A stretch of DNA of 44,091 nt from Chara braunii (lineage: Eukaryota; Streptophyta; Charophyceae; Charales; Characeae), in assembly GCA_003427395.1 (NCBI GenBank), contig BFEA01000118.1, positions 1,647,461 to 1,691,551 of the forward strand, read 5' to 3'. The translations under genes and the position numbers were made by a program. The notes below the pieces were generated by a model. That model was not told where the DNA came from and did no database searches. It was given only the letters and a program-made list of their open reading frames with translations. Within the stretch, counting starts at the first letter, position 1, and each line of letters starts with the position of its first letter. Of the stretch, positions 39,913 to 44,091 are shown piece after piece.

Positions 39913-40315
39913 TATATGCATATACACACATGCATAGGTACTCGATGATGTCGAGAGTTAAAAGAAAAGTGGATCTTATTTTTCATCTTGCGCTAAAAAT
40001 ACTCTTATATTGAAAGTACGTAGGTTACTGCATGCTCATAATGAAAGTGCAGAAATGGACTGCCCGCACGCAGTTTTTTTCCTGTGTTTAGCATTTCTTA
40101 ATGAATGAATGGACGAATGAAATGTCGTTCAGGATGAAGTATAAGCAGAGAATTAGTCGGCTTAGGTTGAAGTGTTAGCTTGACGTCGTAGCGGCTCAAT
40201 TTGAAGTCTTTGGCTATAGCTATGCGGTCCTATACTTAGTACTTCGCTGTAGTTCACAGTGTGACAATATATATATTTATATATATACCGGGCAGTTCTG
40301 TTTGTGACGATATAA
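39913..40315. other. Intergenic DNA, nothing recognised
   Basis: No gene or clear repeat apart from a short AT-rich TATATATATTTATATATATA stretch at about 40268-40287. Confidence 0.5.
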
Positions 40316-40495
40316 GGGCGCCTTGAGATATCATCATCGAACTGGCTGACCCAATATACCTCAGAATTCTTGTCTGTCACTCATCTGGATTCGATTACAG
40401 GTCTGTATTTCAACAATTCATGGGTGTACCAACTGAGCTACTTAGGCCCTGTATTTCAACAATTCATGGGTGAACCAACTGAGCTACTTAGGCCC
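40316..40495 (-). repeat. tRNA-like SINE (family S2) with duplicated head
   Basis: On the minus strand the head GTAGCTCAGTTGGT(A/T)CACCCATGAATTG occurs twice in tandem with a 46-bp period (40403-40448 and 40449-40494). The A-box TAGCTCAGTTGG is intact. A TCGAATCCAGATGA-type B-box and a body ending in GATATCTCAAGGC follow. The same head occurs at about 43975 on the plus strand, and degenerate pieces lie at about 41400-41425 and 41490-41576. Confidence 0.65.
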
Positions 40496-40933
40496 ATCGG
40501 TAGTTCTATAGTCTTTTTAAGTTAGTACTTCGCGGTTAGTTCAATAACTATTAACTAGTATGTGTATGTTTAAATTATTAATTTATTATCGATGAACAAT
40601 ATATTAATCGGAGAATGTGTGGGGTTCAGTTTGGAGGGATTCTAACTGCGCATTTATTCAGCCAGAGAGGATCAGTTTTTTTTTTGGAAGTATGTAATGA
40701 ATTCTGTTTGCCTGATGCCTGTTTTCTGAGTTTTATTTTCAAAATATTTATTCGAATATTCATGTGCGTCGTCGAACGGTGCTGACTGCACCCATAAGTT
40801 GTAGTCCAGCCAACTATCGGGAAAAAAAAAACAAAGGGAAAAAAAAAAAGAAATGGTATCGAAAAGCAAACAATAAAATCTAATTCGATAGGAAGAACGA
40901 GTCACGAAACGTACAAACGCATCCAGGGGCGAA
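40496..40933. other. AT-rich intergenic DNA
   Basis: No gene recognised. A-runs occur at about 40828-40850. Confidence 0.5.
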
Positions 40934-41166
40934 GTCCCACTAGCAAAACTGCTTTCCTTTGTTTAGATAATATAGAGATTCAAGTTAAAGGAAAAGACAT
41001 ATAAATCTATGATTCCAACTGACAGTCAGGATTGGATTGAACACGCCTGAATCTGGCCGGGTTTGTGGACAAGTGCAGAAAATCGAGATTGAACTCCTTT
41101 TCTGCATCTCTGCCTAAAACACGCCCAGATTCAGGGTCTTAATCCAATCCCCTTCGCTAGTGGGAC
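40934..41166. mobile_element. 233-bp MITE-like element with nested inverted repeats
   Basis: GTCCCACTAGCAAA at 40934-40947 is inverted at the right end as TTCGCTAGTGGGAC (to 41166). An inner pair, GGATTGGATTGAACACGCC at 41029-41047, is imperfectly inverted at 41130-41150, with further pairing (CTGAATCTGG/CCAGATTCAG and GTGCAGAAAA/TTTTCTGCAT). No coding frame. Outer TIRs of 11-14 bp with an internal foldback suggest a non-autonomous DNA transposon. Confidence 0.6.
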
Positions 41167-41231
41167 CATGCTCCAGCACCGACTGGTCCAACTCTAACAT
41201 ATAGTCTACATGGATCCATCATCGTCTGCTT

Positions 41232-41358
41232 CTTTTTTTTTTTTTTTTTTTTGAAAGTTGGTCGGAGTCCTACTTAGTCTATATGGATCGATCATCCGTT
41301 GCCTTTATTATTTATTTTGTTTTGGGACCGTTCGCGAGTTGTGCGCGTCATTTTCCTT

Positions 41359-41389
<31 letters not shown>

Positions 41390-41576
41390 CGGGAAAACTA
41401 CGGCCTTGAGATATCATCATGCAACTGACCGGCCCTTGCTAATCGGCATTGAACGGCCTTTTTTTTTTTTGTTGTTGGAAAAATGACGGCCTTGAGGTAT
41501 TTTACTCATTTTTATTTCCACTGGAGTTCCAACTTGGGTCTGCATTTCAACAGCTCAGGGGTGTACCAGCTGTGAG
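41232..41576. repeat. Poly-T tracts and degraded S2 SINE pieces
   Basis: T runs at about 41231-41252, 41365-41389 and 41460-41470. GGCCTTGAGATATCATCATG at about 41402-41421 and CTGCATTTCAACAGCTCAGG at about 41541-41560 match parts of the S2 SINE at 40316-40495. T runs next to SINE pieces are consistent with retroposon tails. Confidence 0.55.
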
Positions 41577-41687
41577 CTACCGTCTTCACCCGAATAGAAC
41601 GCCCAGTCATTATCGCTGCATCTGGACCGAAAGTTGTGCCAAATACAGCTATAATGACCGAGCGTTGTATTAGGGTGAAGATGGTAG
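41577..41687. mobile_element. 111-bp near-palindromic MITE, copy 3
   Basis: CTACCGTCTTCACCCGAATA at the left is inverted at the right (TTAGGGTGAAGATGGTAG). The whole 111 bp folds on a centre near 41632. Best-preserved copy. Terminal CTACC/GGTAG contains TA, which would fit a TA target, but this is not established. Confidence 0.85.
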
Positions 41688-41905
41688 GCCAGTTGGTTGC
41701 GCGTCATTTTTACACTGAGGGCATGCGAATCTTCTTGATGTCCCGGTGAGCACAACCGTCGATTATTTTGTAAGTACTTTTTTTTAATTACTTTTTCTTA
41801 AGTTTGGGAGGGTTATGTTTTTTAATTAATTCCGACTTCCCTGATCGGTACATTCGTTCGATTAGTTTACACGTGTCAACATACCGATGCACTATGCGTA
41901 CGCAC
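41688..41905. other. Intergenic DNA, nothing recognised
   Basis: No gene or structured repeat seen. Confidence 0.5.
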
Positions 41906-42165
41906 GAATACAGTATGTCTATACAAAGTGCAGACATGTGAACGTATAGACATCGTATTGGGTCACGTCTATATAAAGTATAGACATGCTGCTGAGGATC
42001 TGAGTTGTTATTTGCTAACCATCGGATATCATCTTATAGCTGCGGGTACATAAGTAACTGTACAGTAAACATAGACATTGTAAACGTATAGGCATAGTAT
42101 GATGGGTTTGTGTCTATAGAAAGTGACTGTGCTATAGACGTATCCGAAGAGAGAAAATAGTGCGA
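41906..42165. repeat. Diverged local repeats around GTCTATA...AAGT...AGACAT
   Basis: GTCTATACAAAGTGCAGACATG, GTCTATATAAAGTATAGACATG and GTCTATAGAAAGTGACTG recur at irregular spacing with AACGTATAGACAT or AACGTATAGGCAT between them. This suggests an old tandem array of roughly 50-100 bp units. Confidence 0.55.
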
Positions 42166-42359
42166 CAGGGTCCAAGAACAATACGGCTATACTTACGGCG
42201 CATGACCTGCTATATATGTCGGAAATCGCCTTGTGCCTGTGGGTGCACTGAAAATATAAAAATAGAGAAATGTGTAGACAATAACCATATGTCACTATAC
42301 CTATTTATATTGTCACAAAATTGTCATATGTCACTATATACGTTACCTATCATGTGACG

Positions 42360-42545
42360 ATATATATACATGTGTATGTGGATATTTCACATACATAGCA
42401 ATATATATGTATAAATAGCCACAGCGTATATGTGCTTGTGTTACGGTATATAAATAATATGTATGTACGTGGATAGTATTCACTACATAGGAACGTATTT
42501 GTAAATAGGCACACAGAGCGTATATGTGCATGTATACTACCATTC
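42360..42545. repeat. Diverged tandem duplication, roughly 95 bp
   Basis: The first unit has TGTATGTGGATATTTCAC, CATAGCAATATATATG, AAATAGCCACAGCGTATATG; the second has TGTACGTGGATAGTATTCAC, CATAGGAACGTATTTG, AAATAGGCACACAGAGCGTA. A third, weaker relative starts near 42887 (GATATTCACTATCCACTACA). Confidence 0.55.
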
Positions 42546-43084
42546 ATAGATTGGAAACATAAACCTCCAAGTTGTTTTTTTCCCTCCTGATGAGGCTGGA
42601 TTCTGGCTCCGCCTGAAACCGGTAGAGGGATGCCAGACTTGCGCCTCCATAGCTTTTTTTTTTTTCTAGGCTATGCTATGGTTGCATCACTCTTGGTTCT
42701 ACTTTATTATTTTTCGATGAGCTTTTTCAATTTTTAGTTCCGACTTTTTCACATAATAATCTGCTGTGTTGCTCCTTTTGTGAGTGCTTGTGTGACGTGT
42801 ACGGCTGAGCTCAGCATATGTTGTTGACGTCGACTTGTCGCTTTCCTTTCATATAGACCTGTGCAGGAATTAAATAGACGTATTCATGCAGATATTCACT
42901 ATCCACTACAACGTAGAAACACTTGTGAAGGAGGGAATATGCACACAAAATAGAGAAAATGTATATAGTCATGTCTATTTATAGACTCATAATAGGAGAA
43001 GTCGGAAGCAAAATACACGTAGCGAGGATAGGTAGACAATACTAGACAGAGATAGCTAGGGACCTAGGAACAAATTTATAGCGC
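42546..43084. other. Intergenic DNA, nothing recognised
   Basis: No coding-like frame or RNA gene seen. Contains the weak third copy of the preceding repeat at about 42887-42945. Confidence 0.5.
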
Positions 43085-43865
43085 ATAGCGCATACCGCAC
43101 CTTAGCATAGCCTGTTGGCAATAGCTATGGTCTCACGCCAATATCTTGGGAAGTTGTTCGTAATAGCACTTCAGCTAAAGGGGGTAGTGGTGCCAATAGC
43201 TATGGTCTAGCGCCAGTAGCTGTGATACCGCACGTTAGCTATAGCCTATTGCCAGTAGCTATGGCCTTGTAGTGGTGCCAATAGCTATGGCCTAGTGCCA
43301 GTAGCTGTGATACCGCACGTTAGCCATAGCCTATTGCCAATAGCTATGACTTTGCGGCAATATCTATGGAAGTTCTTTACAGTAGCACTTCAGCTAAAGC
43401 CTAGTGTGTCAATAGCTATATATATATATATATATATAATGGCCTTAATGCCAATAGCTGTGAAGCTATAAACGTGTTTATAAATAGATACCTCACTTTA
43501 GCTATAGCCTAATGCCAGTAGCTATGGCCTAATGCCAACGCTATAGAACTAGACAGTTTATAATACTACCTTTAGTGTAGTAGTTGCCGCACTTTAGCTG
43601 TAGCCTGATGCGAATAGCTATGGAACTAAATAAACAAGTTACGGCATAATTCAATGATAGTTGTTATAGCATAGCGATGATTTTATATGAAATAAGCAAT
43701 TAAAAAATGCATTTTTCGAAATATTATCCACATCAGTCCTTTGGGACAACGTCACAACGGACAATGTAATGTAGCGGCATCTAGCGCACTTTGGCTACAG
43801 CCTAAAGGCCAATGCCAATAGCTATGGAACTATAGACAGGTTCATAGGCACAACTCACAGGGTAA
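43085..43865. repeat. Irregular array of GCCAATAGCTATGG-type units
   Basis: GCCA(A/G)TAGCTATGG and its variants (TAGCTGTG, GTTAGCTATAGCCTA, CACTTTAGCTATAGCCTAAT) recur more than ten times. A longer composite (CCGCAC(G)TTAGC(T/C)ATAGCCTATTGCCA followed by GTAGCTATGG) is visible several times, and CAGTAGCTGTGATACCGCAC occurs twice (about 43214 and 43301). It includes an (AT)n run at about 43420-43438. No coding potential. Confidence 0.75.
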
Positions 43866-43970
43866 TTGCAATAGCACTCACTTTTATATAGAATCGATTA
43901 AAATTTTTGAAGTATTAACCAAATCAGTCGCTCAAAACATTCGTTAAAGTTGGAACGATCACCAATGGGG
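43866..43970. other. AT-rich spacer
   Basis: Short AT-rich sequence between the array and the SINE. Nothing recognised. Confidence 0.5.
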
Positions 43971-44065
43971 TTAGCTCAGTTGGTACACCCATGAACCTGG
44001 TCTGAAATGCAGACCTCCGTTCAAATCCAGATGATGGAACTAGATAACCAAGATTCCTGAATTAC
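43971..44065 (+). repeat. tRNA-like SINE (family S2), plus-strand copy
   Basis: GGGGTTAGCTCAGTTGGTAC carries a perfect A-box. CGTTCAAATCC is a B-box. The T-stem (CCTCC opposite CAGAT) and the anticodon arm do not pair, so this is a SINE head and not a tRNA gene. It shares TTAGCTCAGTTGGTACACCC with the minus-strand S2 copy near 40420-40450. Confidence 0.65.
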
Positions 44066-44068
44066 CTT

Positions 44069-44091
44069 GGGGGGGGGGGGGGGGGGGGGGG
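44069..44091. repeat. Poly-G run at window end
   Basis: 23 consecutive G bases reach the window end. This may be a sequencing or assembly edge artefact or a true homopolymer. Confidence 0.9.

Noticed and set aside
43085-43865. Possible CRISPR array from the regularly recurring AGCTATGG motif
   Set aside because: Units are short, variable and irregularly spaced, there are no spacers of constant length, and the genome is eukaryotic.
43971-44065. Candidate functional tRNA gene
   Set aside because: A and B boxes are good but the T-stem, anticodon arm and acceptor do not pair; it shares its head with a dispersed repeat.

Overview
This window looks like repeat-dominated nuclear DNA of a eukaryote, most likely a green-lineage organism. 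The support is Ty3/gypsy retroelements with an initiator-Met-type primer binding site, tRNA-derived SINE-like repeats, several short inverted-repeat (MITE-like) families, abundant microsatellites, and one intron-containing Gln/Gly-rich gene. The protein encoded by the decayed reading frame at about 10.8-12.5 kb resembles, from memory only, a repetitive family of the charophyte alga Chara. I treat that identification as plausible, not proven. Nothing suggests a bacterial or viral chromosome.

Layout. 1-6.8 kb is non-coding DNA: an (AG)n edge, a foldback element with arms of about 400 bp (1026-1880), small hairpins, and copies of a repeat I call R1. 6.9-7.7 kb holds a trinucleotide microsatellite next to an unidentified minus-strand reading frame. 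7.84-10.08 kb is an LTR-like block, and 10.85-12.52 kb is a broken minus-strand gene (H1). 13.07-26.15 kb is a nest of two minus-strand Ty3/gypsy elements of one family. Element A (13069-18525, plus an LTR remnant to about 18838) is strongly decayed. Element B (about 18839-24058, with LTR-like sequence to about 26150) is better preserved. Both carry gag, protease-like, RT, RNase H and integrase regions. Both also encode a PHD-type zinc finger between RNase H and integrase, which is the most unusual biological feature here. 26.3-33.6 kb is non-coding: microsatellites, CT-rich tracts, a duplicated tRNA-like repeat with a MITE inserted in one unit, and several short tandem duplications.

Two assembly artefacts must be noted. 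Positions 33667-33704 and 35729-35766 contain the Nextera transposase mosaic ends joined head to head, as in a mate-pair circularisation junction. Adjacency across them cannot be trusted, and the 33.7-35.7 kb piece may be misplaced. A single N lies at 33108 and the window ends in a run of 23 G.

The only convincing host gene is on the plus strand at 36382-38377. It is a 665-codon first coding exon of a Gln/His/Gly-rich protein ending in a C-x2-C...H segment followed by a splice donor. No later exon could be recognised before the window ends. 38.5-44.1 kb is again repeats: (CAGA)n, (ATAC)n, three copies of a 111-bp near-palindromic MITE, further inverted-repeat elements, tRNA-like SINE pieces, and an array built on an AGCTATGG-type motif. 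Most other open reading frames in the window are spurious frames through low-complexity DNA.
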